Below are positions 21,858 through 33,919 of a stretch of 64,000 nt of DNA, one piece after another. Each line of letters opens with the position of its first letter. Within the stretch, counting starts at the first letter, position 1. The stretch lies in the NCBI GenBank assembly GCA_037043455.1, contig JAWPHD010006775.1, forward strand, positions 62,001 to 126,000, written 5' to 3'. The position numbers and the translations under genes are program-made. The notes beneath the pieces are model-generated. The model had not been told where the DNA came from, did not search any database, and saw nothing but the letters and a program-made list of their open reading frames with translations. The DNA comes from Cyrtodaria siliqua. Lineage: Eukaryota; Mollusca; Bivalvia; Adapedonta; Hiatellidae.

Positions 21858-21896
21858 TACTGGGAAATATCTACCAGTGGGAGATATTTCCCAGTA
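21858..21896. repeat. Perfect 15-bp hairpin
   Basis: TACTGGGAAATATCT (21858-21872) and its exact reverse complement (21882-21896) with a 9-nt loop. The word GGGAAATATCTC is also found in the arms of the foldback element at 22144-22327, so the two may be related. Confidence 0.75.
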
Positions 21897-22143
21897 CGGA
21901 ACATTGCTCGGCCTTTTCCGTCAGTGGCGGGAACGCCAAATGACGTTCCGATTGTTTTACGGACGTCTTCGTCAGATTCCGCAACTAATAAATAACGATT
22001 ACGGAAATTAACGAAGAGTTCCTGTTCCACTTGTTTTGTTTGTATGACGTAACGTCGTCTTGGAATTCTCGTGCAAAATGGTGTAGAAAGGCGTGAATCA
22101 TTAGAAATATTAATAAAATATCATTTTAAATTATGTAATATAT

Positions 22144-22327
22144 AGTTTAATAACCAGTGTTTTTGAGATACTGAAAATATCTCCCTCGGTAGAGAAAATG
22201 GCCCCGATATAAGAACTCGTTCTCCGTATTCGTTCTTATATCGGGCTCCACACTCGTTCTTATATCGGGGTCATTTCTCTACCTCGGGAGATATTTCCCG
22301 TATCTCAAAAACACTGGTTATTAAACT
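22144..22327. repeat. Foldback element, about 80-bp arms
   Basis: AGTTTAATAACCAGTGTTTT at the left end pairs with AAAACACTGGTTATTAAACT at the right end. Pairing continues inward through GAGATAC, ATATCTCCC, the TAGAGAAA/TTTCTCTA words and CCCCGATATAAGAAC. The centre has a direct repeat of CTCGTTCTTATATCGGG. Almost the whole 184 bp is palindromic. Confidence 0.8.
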
Positions 22328-23164
22328 CTATGCATTTACAAATACTAGTCTTCTTGTCTAGAATGCTATCTCTGAATTTCCTAAATCATCATCTTTTGAA
22401 ACCGTGACCTTCTGTATCAGAAATATGCGAGTAATATGTCCGTCTTCATGTCCAAATATCTAATTTATCTGCATTTGAATCACATTTGTCAAAGGCTGTA
22501 TTCCTGGCGTCGGAAAACATTGATTAATATTGTTTAATATTGTTAACATCTACGAACTACTCGTATGTTGCAGTGTACAGTAAGTTCATGAATGATAACA
22601 ATGTTCATTCTTGGTGTACGTTATGTAAGAAGGATGCAAATTATTAGTGGTTGTTACATTGGCTAGATTGCTCAATACATAATTCCTCGCTTAACACATT
22701 TATAAATTGTTAGCAGACTCATTTTCCTGACATGTATAATGACAGTTCATCAACGGCAACACGCCGTCTCGTGATTAGATACACTCGTCAACAATTACAA
22801 ACAAATACACATATATAATAAAAAATTATCTTTATTACATTTCTCACGCTTTCCAAATCCAATAGCCATTGCCACTGCCTAATATCGTATTATTGTTTTA
22901 CTTACTTGACGATTTTTTAAATGGTTGCACAAGGGATGAATGGGCTTCTTTCAGTTGACTTCATTAGACATTTTCTTAGTTGATGATTGTGTCAAATTGT
23001 GTTGCTTTACACTTAAACATAGAAGTTTATTTCGAGTGTTTATGAGGGGAAATGGGGATGAGCAAATATCTAAAATAATGGAGATGAAAATGTTTATTGT
23101 TTTCGATAGTTTTTTAATAAAAAATAAATCATGATAATCCGTTTCCATTTCGCATTGGAGGACT
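22328..23164. other. No gene seen
   Basis: AT-rich; overlapping short frames on both strands at 22940-23148 have no recognisable content. Confidence 0.4.
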
Positions 23165-23624
23165 ATAAAATAAATTCTTTATTTAATGAATTACAACTCA
23201 TTAAGTTTATACCATCAATTGCACAACACTTATCTTCCATGAGGCCTTCTAAACATCAACTAATAAACAATGCCAAGTGAATACATGCACATAAAATTAA
23301 TACTATGTTACAAGCTGGCATACAAAACAAGTATTCACTATTAACATAACTTAATTTGAGCAGAACACCTGTTATCTTGAAATTGAAATAGCTTATAATT
23401 GTATTTGAAAGCATACGTAGAAACAGAAGTCCGGATATTTTCTGGGATTGAATTCCAAGTCCGCATGGCAACAAAGGTAAAAGATTGTTTTAAATATTCG
23501 AATTTTGGTCTAGGATGTTTAATGTCATGTTTAATGCATGCTCTTCAATTATTTCTAATATTTCAGAAAACGTTATTAATTTGCTTATGTATATTGGTGT
23601 AAGATTATGAATTGCTTTATAAAC

Positions 23625-25809
23625 TTAAAATCCTACTTGAAATTTACACCTTGTTTCAAATGAAATCCAATTTAACTCATTGAACATATTTGCAGAAGGT
23701 GTATGTAAAGATTTTATCAAAATCCAGCGTGCAATGCCTTTTTGTAAAGTAAGAACCATTGTAAAATGTGATTTAGTACAATTACTCCAGAGGATAGAAC
23801 CATAATCAAATATTGGAACTAAATATACATTATAGAATAGCTTCTTCATATCAAGTGTCAAATATTTAGATATTCGTCTTAAAAGTGTGAATTTACTCGA
23901 TATATGATTACAGACTTTGCTTATCTGAACATCCCACTTTAGATGTTGATCTATTGTAATTCCGAGAAATGTTTGAAAATACACTGTTATTTTTGTAGGA
24001 TTTATAACCATCTTATTTAAAGTGCATCATTCATTTTTGTTATTTAAGTCTGTTTGTAATTTACTGTCAATGGATGACACATCCGGACATGTTGTATGTA
24101 GTGTGGAGTCATCAGCATACATGTCGACTGAAGCTACTTTGGAAGTTAAAGGTAGATAATTTACCATAAATCAAGTAGGTCCTAGTACAGATCCCTGAGG
24201 GACAACTTATTTGATGATTCTCTCCTCAGATTGATACTGTCCAACTCCGACTACTTGTGTCCTGTTTGACAGGTATGACTGAAACCAACGTATTGTTAAA
24301 GGCGAAGAATGATACAAATGCAGTTTGTATACTAGTATCTCATGATCAACCTAATCAAAAGCCTCTCTCATGTCAAGGAAAACACAACGCTATACGTTTC
24401 TCTTCCTCTTTCGTAACATTATGACTATTTAGAATTGGTGGTAACTTAATAACAGTATGATTTGTCTGTGCAGATATTGAATTAAGATGCGACCATAACA
24501 TTTATAGTCTTTTTTAAGCTTTAATTGCATTCGCAAAAAACTTTTTTCTTACCTAAAGAAATCAGATTGTTAGTTGTATTCCTCCATTTTTTATATTCTG
24601 GCCATTTTTTAGCTTTATTGAACTTAACACATATTTTCCTTGCCTATTTATTTTAATCAGAGTAACATTAAGGTTGTTTTGGGCGTTTAATTCGTCTCTG
24701 TTTTAAAGGAGCATGTTTAGAAAAAGCATTTTTTAACAATGTGTATAAATATTCAAGTGAAATATTTGGATCAGTGAGTGTTTCAGTAGTATTTATTCCG
24801 GAATTATACTACACATTTTTAAATTCTTGTTCATCAAATTTTCCAAATGATCTGTACTTAATAGTTTTATGACCGTTTAGTGAATCTTGATTTTGTCGTT
24901 TAATTTTCCTCATAAAACATACAGGATAATGAACGCTCATGCATATGAATGATACATTTATTTCAAATACATTTTCAGAATATATAGTTTAGATATGATC
25001 AAATATTTTAGAGCTTGACATTGTCACTCTGGTAGGCATGTTGAGTAATTGCACAGGACCTTGATTAATGAGAAAATCTGACCATTTTGGATAGTCAAAA
25101 CCAACCGTAGGAAAGTAATTAATATTAATGTCACCTAGAATGTATATTTCTTCGTTTTCCTTTGAGGAAACGCTATACTGATCTTCAAAAGTATCATTCC
25201 AAGATTGTAAAGAATAAGGAGGTCTATAAATAAAAGATAAAATAAATGGCTTGCTACATGTATTTGGAAAACGAATTTCTAGCCAAATACTTTCTATTAA
25301 ATCATTTTCAAGATCAAATCTACGTACTGATGACATTGTATCACTAATGTATACTAAAATACCACCTCCCTGTTTATGAGTTCTATCTTTTCTTTCAAAT
25401 GTATATCCGTCAACCTGAAGCTCATTACCCAATACATATTGACAGAATAATGACGCCGAAGAAGTACCTTTAGTTCGTCAAGCTTAGGCATTATATTTTG
25501 CACATTTAGGTTTGCTATTTTTAATCCCTTTTGTTTTAATTTGAAAAATGATTCTGAAACATTTTTGTTACAATGTATATCCATCCTTCTATTACTATCC
25601 AATTCACAATTTGTGCTTATATGTTCCAGATGTGTACTAGCACTATTATAACGTTTTACATGTGTAACATTTAAACCGCAGTTGTCCTTGGTGTAGCTAT
25701 TTTCCTTCAAATGTTCGAAAATTTGAGTGTCATTTGCATAGTTACTGTTTTGAAAACAAGCATATATAATTTTCATTTTCATTCGCAGGTTTGGAAGTTT
25801 TAGTGTCAT
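23625..25809 (-). pseudogene. CR1-like ORF2 (endonuclease and RT), broken
   Basis: From 25809 downward: GLKIANLNVQNIMPKLDEL (endonuclease start), a frame change near 25430, then GGGILVYISD, SIWLEIRF, FIYRPPYS and YILGDININY (24989-25432). The central RT is damaged but readable across frames: VVPQGSVLGP near 24200 and MYADDSTLHT near 24115. The 23625-24011 frame has FLGITIDQHLKWDVQISKVC, LLRRISKYLTLDMKKLFYN and PIFDYGSILWSN, the usual post-palm block of CR1/L2-like RTs. The copy is strongly mutated. Confidence 0.85.
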
Positions 25810-25841
25810 TCATAGACTCAATTTCTATGGCTATATCTACA

Positions 25842-26592
25842 TCACGGACGTATAACTTTTCTTAAAGGTTGGAAATCCTGATGATTCTTATCAGTGCGGG
25901 GTTTAATAATCTCACAGGATTTATGTATATATGTACTTGTCCCTTCGTTCAATAAATATATACGTCGCGCATGAAGAGATGTGTATCGGCGGTCCCGTCC
26001 CCGTATATGTACAAGCTGAAGCATTCAATCATTGAATTAATATCTGCCAGTTTTTTTTATGGCATCGTTGTACAGGATGACATCCACATCTTTTCTGGGG
26101 CACAGTGTGCACAGTTTTACCGAGCACTTCTATCAAAGAACCCTGTCAATGAGACATTGGTATTTAGCGGCGAATTTAACAAGAGATATTCCGTTCGATG
26201 CATCGTTGCCGCCGACGTAGACAACTACTGTTTAAATTCGACGTAGATCCTTCCATTTGATGATATCATTGAGCCGGGAAATAGTTGCCCCGGGTTTGTA
26301 CTTATGTGCACATCTGTGTGCAAGCCACGTCGATTTATTCCTTGCAAGATTGAACTGATGATTATTAACGTTGATGTCTGCTTAGAATTGACATAGTTGT
26401 TGGCGTTTGATCGGTCACCGTGTATCTCTTTTTATGCTCTATTTCGATTATCCCAGAGGAATGATTGGTTTTCTGACTATCCGATATGGACTGTAATTGC
26501 CGCTGAATAGAATCCCGATTTACTTCTCGTTCTCCTATCTTTATATCCTCTTTCTCTATTTTTCTGTCTACCGCCTGCACGGAATTACACAC
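25842..26592 (-). pseudogene. CR1-like ORF1 with SGNH esterase motifs, broken
   Basis: Read from 26592: a Lys/Glu/Gln-rich predicted coiled coil (VDRKIEKEDIKIGEREVNRD), SILQGINRRGL near 26350, GATISRLNDIIKWKDL-like sequence near 26280, VVVYVGGNDASNG near 26210, LCPRKDVDVILYNDAIKK near 26090, GDGTADTHLFMRD near 25990 and LLNEGTST near 25945. G-G-N-D and the D-x-x-H-L-like block are the oxyanion and catalytic His regions of SGNH hydrolases seen in CR1-type ORF1. The His block is altered here. Several stops lie between the blocks. Confidence 0.65.
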
Positions 26593-26600
26593 AGTTTACC

Positions 26601-27131
26601 GTTACAGATTACAAATTAACTTCCATATCATGTGATCTTATGCAAGTCAATTAATTGTAATATTAAAAACTAAAATTGGCTACGGGTAATGATTCACCAA
26701 AGGTTACATTTATCGTAAGTGACCATTCAAATTAGTAGAATAATAAATGTAAAGAAAGATTTAAAAACGGAAAGAAAAAATCATTACAACACATTAAATT
26801 TTTTCAAGTTATTGACGATTTCAAAGTGTGGAAATACTGTCAAACAAATTAAATCTTACTTGCTTGTGTTTGTTGCTTCCAAGTGATACCCTTTTCAGTA
26901 TTTCTTATATTAGTTTTTACTCCAAATTACGTTTTAAATAATAATACATTTTTTGCGCTGCCTCAACAATAAAAACACGTTCTCATTTGGTTTGACCCTT
27001 TTCTGATTGGGCCAAAATTGCGAGAATTTACTGCAATAGTTGGAAAACGAGCAATTTAGTTCACTAAAACTTATTTTTTTCTCAATTTAGCTCTGTATAT
27101 AAGTACACAGTGCTACCCTAGAGTTAATTGA
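26601..27131. other. No gene seen
   Basis: AT-rich sequence without recognisable features. Confidence 0.4.
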
Positions 27132-27840
27132 CTGAATTCAGCCACACTCCGATGGAATAAACAGTGAACTATTAATTTAAAGCGATGCTTTGGAACTTGC
27201 TTTTTTTTACCTAACTTTCTATTATCTTCTTTTCAATATTGGCTGAATTCAGCCAGCTGAACAAAGCAACGGCTTACAAATACATGTTTTGTTTTCTCCG
27301 CTGATCTGTTTTACTTCACCTTTCTTGTATGATACTTTAACCACACAAAGGTACTGGCTGAATTCAGTCGCTTAATTTTGCACAACTTTCGGATATGGTT
27401 ATACAGTGAATTATTAATTAGTGCTGCATTGGAACCTGTATTGCAACTTGTTTTATTTTACCCAACTTTTTATTTTCTTCTTATCAATACTGGCTGAATT
27501 CAGCCAGCTAAAGAAAACCAGAGCTTGCAAATACATGTTTTACTTTCTCCTCTGATCTGTTTTGCTTCACTTTTCCTGTATGATGCTTAAAGCACACAAA
27601 GGTTCTGGCTGAATTCAGTCGCGTATGTTTCGTCGTCAGAGTATATTCAACACCAATAACAGTTCAGTAATTGGAGTTTTCATATAAACCAATCGTAAAC
27701 ATTTTTGTCTAAAACCATCGGCTGAATTCAGCCGATAAAAAAGAAAAACAGCTACAAGTAAGAGCCAGTAGTACATGTTTTTGACTTGATACGACCACCA
27801 TAAATCACTGGTTGAACGATACTGGCTGAATTCAGCCGCT
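27128..27840. repeat. Palindrome array: seven CTGAATTCAG sites
   Basis: The 10-bp palindrome CTGAATTCAG occurs at 27132, 27243, 27358, 27494, 27609, 27722 and 27826. At four sites (27243, 27494, 27722, 27826) it extends to the 14-bp perfect palindrome GGCTGAATTCAGCC. Spacings are 111, 115, 136, 115, 113 and 104 bp. The sequence between sites repeats with a period of about 250 bp (27170-27367 resembles 27400-27618: CAAATACATGTTTT, CTGATCTGTTTT, CACACAAAGGT). Between units the palindromes are better conserved than the spacers. Confidence 0.85.
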
Positions 27841-30594
27841 TATATTTTGTTGAACAACTGTCTTTAGAATAAGAAACAGAACTTATTGAACACAGTCTAA
27901 GAGTGTCAGGTTATGCTGACGCTATCATAATCATAAATTTTATATTTACTAAAAGACCGAATGTTGATTTTGTTTTGTAAGGGCTGTGCACATGGTAGGT
28001 ATATTATGCAGTTGACTACCTATAGCATTCGATTTGAGCATCATCCGATGGACATTTTGGATTATATTATTTTCTTTTTTTTCTTCTGATGACATTATAT
28101 CACTGAACAAAGTTATAATTCTAATACAGGCCTATAATATTGTTAAACAAACGGTGTTTGCCATTGCAACTTCAAGCTAAACAGATCGCTTATGATTTAC
28201 AAGGATCCTAGATTTGTGTTTGGTTATACACCAACGACAACAGTTTTATAAAAAGTATCTCTACCACTTTTAGTAGGGAAACAGAAACTATTTCTAATGC
28301 GAATTACGAACTCCTTTGTTTTAGAGTCATGCAACCGTTAGTGCACTTGATAGTAGTTTAGGCGTGTTACTGTATGTTGGAACACCATTTGAATTATGAT
28401 GTAAAAATGTAAAAAGCAATCGTCCTGATTTCAAATTTTAGTTATAAGTATTTACTTTGTTTATAATACAAGGGACAATTTACTTTGGTCTTATTTGTAA
28501 TAACTGTTTCAATGTTGCACGTAGTATATTTTTAATTTCACAGTTACAAATATCATGGTTGCATCAATGTAATAAATAATATAATATATATAAGTTATTG
28601 ACAAGAGCGCTCTAACAATAAATAATTGTACTGCATGTGTCGATTCAGTTTGTTAATAATTTATTTTTTGAAAAAAAACAAGAGAAATGCCTCACTCCTA
28701 TATCAGAATCAAAAGGCTAACTCGATACCCGTGGGAGGTATAAACGGCATTTTAAGCTTAATTGACGTCAACCATCAATGTTAATGTTAGCCAATATTTA
28801 TGTAAACACATTTTCAGCAAACTGAAACGTCGTTTATTGAATGAATTATCAAAATATCAACCATGATTGTGGTTTAACGGCATATCATATATGTATAAAA
28901 GCCTTTATGCTATTGTTTTCAAAAAACGGTATTTGACTGCCATACTATTTAATATAATTCTGTTTAATAAACTAAAAAAAAACTTTCTGTCAGAAACACT
29001 TGACTCAGTTTTCTCTTATGCCTCGTGAAATGAAGAAAAATATGAAATTATATTTTTATTTTTAATAATTTAAAAATAAATATTTAAAACATTTATAACT
29101 TTTAAAAACACACATGATATTTTATATAGTTTCCAGACTATGGATATGTAATCAATGTTACTACTCTAAAAGCTTGAAGAACTTCCTTCGAAACCATGTG
29201 CTATTTGTTGTGTTATGTAAACAAACTACATTTTAACATACATGCATTTAGAATATTGCATTATTAAAACTCCAATATACCTGTGTAGCTGAATGTTCAT
29301 ATTTAAATTATTTATATTTATTTACAAAATATCATTTACCTCTCTTATATATATGCCGCGATAATCAGAATTCACCCTGTGCAGCTAGGACAATATTGCA
29401 TTGGACTCAATGGGATTTGATTTACCTCTGGTACACCTATAAGGCGGCGTAATGTGAATATTCATTTTCTCTCTGATTCTTACCTAAACAGTATTTTACT
29501 TTTCGCAATGACTATAGCTCCGACAAAAATACTTCACGGTGTTTTAAAACGCGTTTTGATTTTTTTCGCATGTTTTTTGCCTCGGAAAGCTGTAATTTGG
29601 AGTTTCAGATTTTCAAAGTCTTTAAATGATGACCTGGAGAGACATTTTTCAACAAAACTAGGCTTGTGTGTTGTTAACATGTAGATATTTGTATTTGCAA
29701 TGATAATTCAGCATTATAATTTGCAAAAGTGTAGTTGTATAGGTGTGACACCACCAAATCTTTCCCCTTACCCACTAAAATTGAACTTTCTGAAAAAATG
29801 TCAGAGAGTACTGTAGGCAAAGTATGCTGTCCAGTCATAGAAACTTAACTTTTAATCACAAAGCTAGTACCAGACTTGCATTTAGGAGTAATTGGGATGT
29901 TTATATATGCATGTTGTGCCACCAAATTAAGGTATGATGCCACAAATACACCAAATTGCCTTGTAAATCTGAATTTGGCATGAAAATCAGCATATTTTGC
30001 ACTTATATAGCACTTTTGGGAAGTAAACATCTTGATTTCTTCAGGATTACTGACATTTTTAAGCATTTTATCCATTAGACTAAGTACAGATATGCCCAGT
30101 GTCATTTTATATAACGGTTAAGATAGGTAAAACTGTGAACACTTTTACAGATTTTTCATCGCTGTCGACTGCACTGTGCATTTTTGAAACGCCCATATCT
30201 TGATCAATACTCAACCGATTCGCCAAAATGTATAAAAACAGGTTAAATCAGTCTGCACGAGTCGTCCTTAATATTTAATTTCAGCGAAGATGTACGTTTC
30301 AACAAAAACATAGTATTTTAAGTTGGTGCCTTAACAATAAAATACGGTGCCTGCTTTATTTATAATGTTTTGTTCTAAAAGACAAGTATGTCATACTAAA
30401 TTACCTCGGAGTGTTCTGCTCTTCCCATTGAACAACTGTGATTTACCTGGGCATACGATTATTTTCTAAAAATGATATCCACCATAATTAGGTTAATTCG
30501 CTTATATCTCATATTTATGAACTGGTCTTGAGTTATTCCGGTTCGGCTGAGTTGGATAAATGGAAGCGTATATCTGTAATAAGAATAGTGTAAA
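27841..30594. other. 2.7 kb without a recognised gene
   Basis: Very AT-rich. Short frames (29454-29684 plus, 29845-30105 minus) show no known domain, and no splice-bounded exon was found. Confidence 0.4.
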
Positions 30595-30599
30595 AAAAG

Positions 30600-32460
30600 A
30601 TAAACTATCGGAGAGGGAAAGCGGCATTCAAGGACGTAAGTCAACCACAAAACACAAAAACAAACGGTCAGTGGCAACAAAGGCCACTGGGGGTTTAAAC
30701 CGGTTCTAGGGTTTACATTTATCCTACTGTCATCCCATTGAAACAGGTCAGTGTAAATAAAGAAATCCCCGCCATGATCTAATCTCTAACCAACAAGGCA
30801 GCATCAATAGGCAATATAAATAAAACACAAATATGCTCGTTTAAATATAATAAAAGAAAAACAATAGCCTAGAAAGCCACAATGAAGGTACTCAATGACT
30901 TGGCAGAGCAATAAACCATTAAGGGCACGACAAGAAAGATCATTGACAAACATCAAACGCCACCGTCCCATTGGGCTTTAGGTAGGCGTCATCATAGGGT
31001 CCACAGCCTGTCCGGTCATCGTACAGTTAAAGAGGAAAGCATAGTGGCGAACTGTAAAAGGGTCTACCACCAAGCATGCAGTACATTGCAAAATGATAGG
31101 GTCATAACCTCTTTTGATAAACTTTTTAACAAGTTTAACAAAGATAGTATGAAAGTGATCGTGACCAAGAATATTACGAAGTTTATAAAGCACATCACCA
31201 TAGAAGCCAGGTTGTGATAGTCCTTGTCGCAGAAGAGTCCTTAAATTACTTCTTTATTTGGAAAGAAGATCAGGGTTACGATAAATGAATTGTGAAAAGG
31301 TTTTACGAAGTTTATGGTAACGGTAACCCTGATTGAGTAGCTTTTTAGTTATACAAAGATTACGAATATTAAATTCCTCAACTCGAGTGCAAGCTCTTGA
31401 AAAACTAATAAGTTGAGACACATACACCCCATAAGAAGTTGTGCGGGGGAATATCCCCATCCATGTGGGGATAATTAACAATGTCAAAGTTAAAATCATC
31501 TCTCTTGTCATAGATTTTGCTAATTATATCACCATTTTCAATCGAGAGATCTAAACCTAGAAAAGAAGCCTTATTATCAGATACATTAGCTTTGTTAAGC
31601 TGAAGTTCCTTAGGGTAAATATTATTAACCATAATTGGAAAGAAAGGATTGTCAATGTTCAATATGTCATCCAGATACCGAGAGGTGTCATTAAAGGCTT
31701 CAATAACATCTGTCTGGGTATCTGGTGAAAGACTCAACATGAAATCTCTTTCATAGCAAAATAAAAACAAATCTGCGACAAGTGGTTTACAGTTCGTACT
31801 CATAGGGATACCAACAATGTGTCTATAAACGGTGGTTTCATACCTGACGAAAATATTATCGAACGGGAAGATGAGTGCTTCACAATCTTCATAACAAGTC
31901 CACATAGTATAACTGTCTAAACTGCCGATAGTAAAAAATGCTTTAATATAATTACAGGCCAAAAATGTAGTATTCTCTAGCGAATGTTTTTTGAATAAGA
32001 GAAATTAGCTTGTCTTTGATAAGATGATGTGGTAAAGTTGTATATAGTATAGAGAAATCATAAGTGCTTATAGATGAAACGTGACGTTTATTGAACATTT
32101 TATCAAGAACGTCTCCTGAATTTTTTATAGACCAAAACAAATTAATCCCAGAGTTTTCGTAAGTTTTATCACACTATCGTTTAACGTGATATTTAACGGC
32201 AGTAAGACAAGAAGTTAAAAGTTTGGAGATGTTTGTTGTAGTGCAGGCGCTATAATTCGAAATAAATCGGACCTAATATGGATTTTTATGTAATTTAGGA
32301 ATCCAGTACATAGTAGGCAGTTTGTTTTGCTTTTCGTCTACCCCAGCCTTGAAAGTAGTGCACCGAGTGATAAGTGTGGAAACAACATCATCCTTAGTAG
32401 AATGTACTGGAGTATACGTATTGGTGTTGCCGAGTTCCAGAGATAAAACATTGACGTAAT
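30600..32460 (-). mobile_element. Penelope-like retroelement, largest copy (h)
   Basis: Minus strand: RT-like coding region from 32460 down to a stop near 30978, then a 3' UTR of about 370 bp ending near 30600. It is 5' truncated exactly at the edge of the giant transposon (target duplication at 32461). The 3' UTR is shared with 13 other fragments in the window. Confidence 0.75.
30978..32460 (-). pseudogene. Penelope-like reverse transcriptase, frameshifted
   Basis: Blocks in order from 32460: HYVNVLSLELGNTNTYTP, LPTMYWIPKLHKNPY (stop here), VRFISNYSACTTTNISKL, YDFSILYTTLPHHLIKDKL (31952-32140), then from 31962 VGIPMSTNCKPLVADLFLFC, NDTSRYLDDILNIDNPFF (the YxDD catalytic box is YLDD), FLGLDLSIENG and KIYDKRDDFNFDIVNYP. 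Another frame has LLNQGYRYHKLRKTFSQF, and the C-terminus is YKLRNILGHDHFHTIF to AVDPMMTPT (30978-31193). WIPKLHK, PMSTNC and YLDD are typical of Penelope-like RTs. No GIY-YIG nuclease follows the RT before the stop. Several frame changes make it non-functional. I am less sure of the clade than of RT function. Confidence 0.75.
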
Positions 32461-32465
32461 GTAAT
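32461..32465. repeat. 5-bp target duplication GTAAT (left)
   Basis: Directly precedes CAAGGTGGGGGATCACGTGG; the same five bases follow the mirror end at 47186-47190. Confidence 0.85.
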
Positions 32466-32906
32466 CAAGGTGGGGGATCACGTGGTTTCAAATGACGTCA
32501 TCGATGGAAAAACTACCCGCTTCGAAGTAAGATTTTCTTTATATTTTCCTTATTACTTCACGCATTTTCATGTAATATAGCCTAAAGTACCCGGAATTTT
32601 ATGCACATTATTCCGTAACTTTGATTGTAGATGAATGTTCCACAGATCTTTTGTTTAATCATCCACCAATTCCGAAATGTAATTTTTTGAGTCGGTCTCG
32701 TACACTGGAATGAAGATGTTTTCATGATTTTCGTCTTAAAATGGACTCATTTGCATCAATTCTAGTCCCGCAACGTTGCTTTATAAACAAAAAAGTCATA
32801 TCTACCACAATTTAAAAGTTACATGTGCTACAGTGAAATTAATTATGGAATTTCGAAAATGATCTCGAACACTGGCGGTGTGGAAAGAGATCTCGTGCAC
32901 TTGTAC
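32466..32906 (+). repeat. Left 441-bp terminal inverted repeat
   Basis: Contains near its tip CACGTGG and TGACGTCAT, then a region shared with the other three TIRs in the window. Its inner end is CTCGTGCACTTGTAC. Confidence 0.92.
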
Positions 32907-32991
32907 GTTTCTGCGCTCGCGAGTTTCGTACTGCTCGACAGTTTACAGTATGAATGCGTTGTACTAATTATGATTTTCTGGTAATTTTCAG

Positions 32992-33029
32992 GTAGTAGTT
33001 CCAAAGAGTGTACCATCAGAATTGTTCAG
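32992..33029 (+). other. Candidate 5' non-coding exon of the YqaJ gene
   Basis: Flanked by an acceptor (ATTTTCAG) and a strong donor (GTATGT). The homologous spot in the decayed copy (53327-53360) still aligns. A transcript starting just inside the TIR would splice from here to the acceptor at 33905. Inference from splice signals only. Confidence 0.45.
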
Positions 33030-33905
33030 GTATGTTTTACTCAAATACTTACCGGGTGGAATATTATTCCTGGTTCCTTTTACTGCAAATTTATTTTTAA
33101 AAATACGTCACAATACTGTTTGCAATATTATTGTGCCTATGTCGAAAACATTTTAATCCGTGTGTGACACGTTGAATATTATTATTACGAAATGTCTTTT
33201 GTTGTTTCATGTTTTATCCCATACGTACGTAAACATGCATCATGTTTGTGTAGGTTTATACTAACATTCAGAGTACCTTAAACTCCTACTCATTTTTGTT
33301 TTTAGGTGTAGACAATCAAAACAATTGTGTGCTTTCTTGTATCATAACGGAGGTGTTTGTATTTTGTGCCTGTCAGAAACTAAAACGGATATTGCGTACA
33401 CTGTCGAGTTACTTCCCGCACGGCTGATATCATGCACAGTGCTGTCTCTAAATCATTTCGACAGATTCATAGAACTGGACAAAGCCGACTCATCTATACC
33501 CTGGTTCAAAACACTTGTCAAATTGTAACATTGCGTCATTTATTGTGTCGCCTGCGTAGCATGTATTGTCAGACGCTTAGGGATCACTATGCCCATCTTC
33601 CTACGTAGTCCGTCCGTCACACTTTAACCTGCAACCTAACCTTGGTCATAAGTTGAAAAGTATTTAACCTTTGTCCATGAAACTTCACACACATAATCAT
33701 CTTAACCCAAGGAATGTTGTTACATGTTATACCAATAACTCTGACTTTCATTTTGGCAGAGTTATGTCCCCTTTTCCCCTTTCATACATTCCTTTCCAGG
33801 TGGCACAATGTTTATCACACAGGCTTTTAAAAAGAGTCTGATCAATGGGCTTACTAGTTTTGTTATATTGTATTTTAACAGCTTTTTTGTGCGCTATATT
33901 TGCAG
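33030..33905. other. Inferred intron of the element; nothing coding recognised
   Basis: A 67-codon plus-strand frame (33325-33528) has no domain I recognise. Its first half has a partial counterpart in the second copy near 53390-53430 (AAAACGGATATTG), so it may be a conserved non-coding part or another 5' exon. Confidence 0.35.
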
Positions 33906-33919
33906 TGCCGGGAAGAAAT

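Larger units (their letters stand above)
23165..26600 (-). mobile_element. CR1-like LINE, degraded
   Basis: Minus-strand LINE with two coding regions: an ORF1 with coiled coil and SGNH-esterase-like motifs (about 25860-26592) and an ORF2 with APE endonuclease and RT (about 23625-25810). The 3' end is near 23165, where the minus strand has AATAAAGAATTTATTTTATAG. An esterase-type ORF1 followed by EN-RT without RNase H is characteristic of the CR1/L2 group. Many stops and frame changes; not active. The 5' limit is uncertain. Confidence 0.8.

Noticed and set aside
27841..30594. CRISPR-like or other phased array continuing from the palindrome region
   Set aside because: No repeat of fixed length with unique spacers; the palindrome series stops at 27835, and this is animal DNA.
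33845..33919. Hydrophobic N-terminus (signal-peptide-like) on the large nuclease protein
   Set aside because: A polypyrimidine tract and TTTGCAG end at 33905, and the ATG at 33920 opens a basic, nuclear-type N-terminus; the hydrophobic codons are most likely intron.
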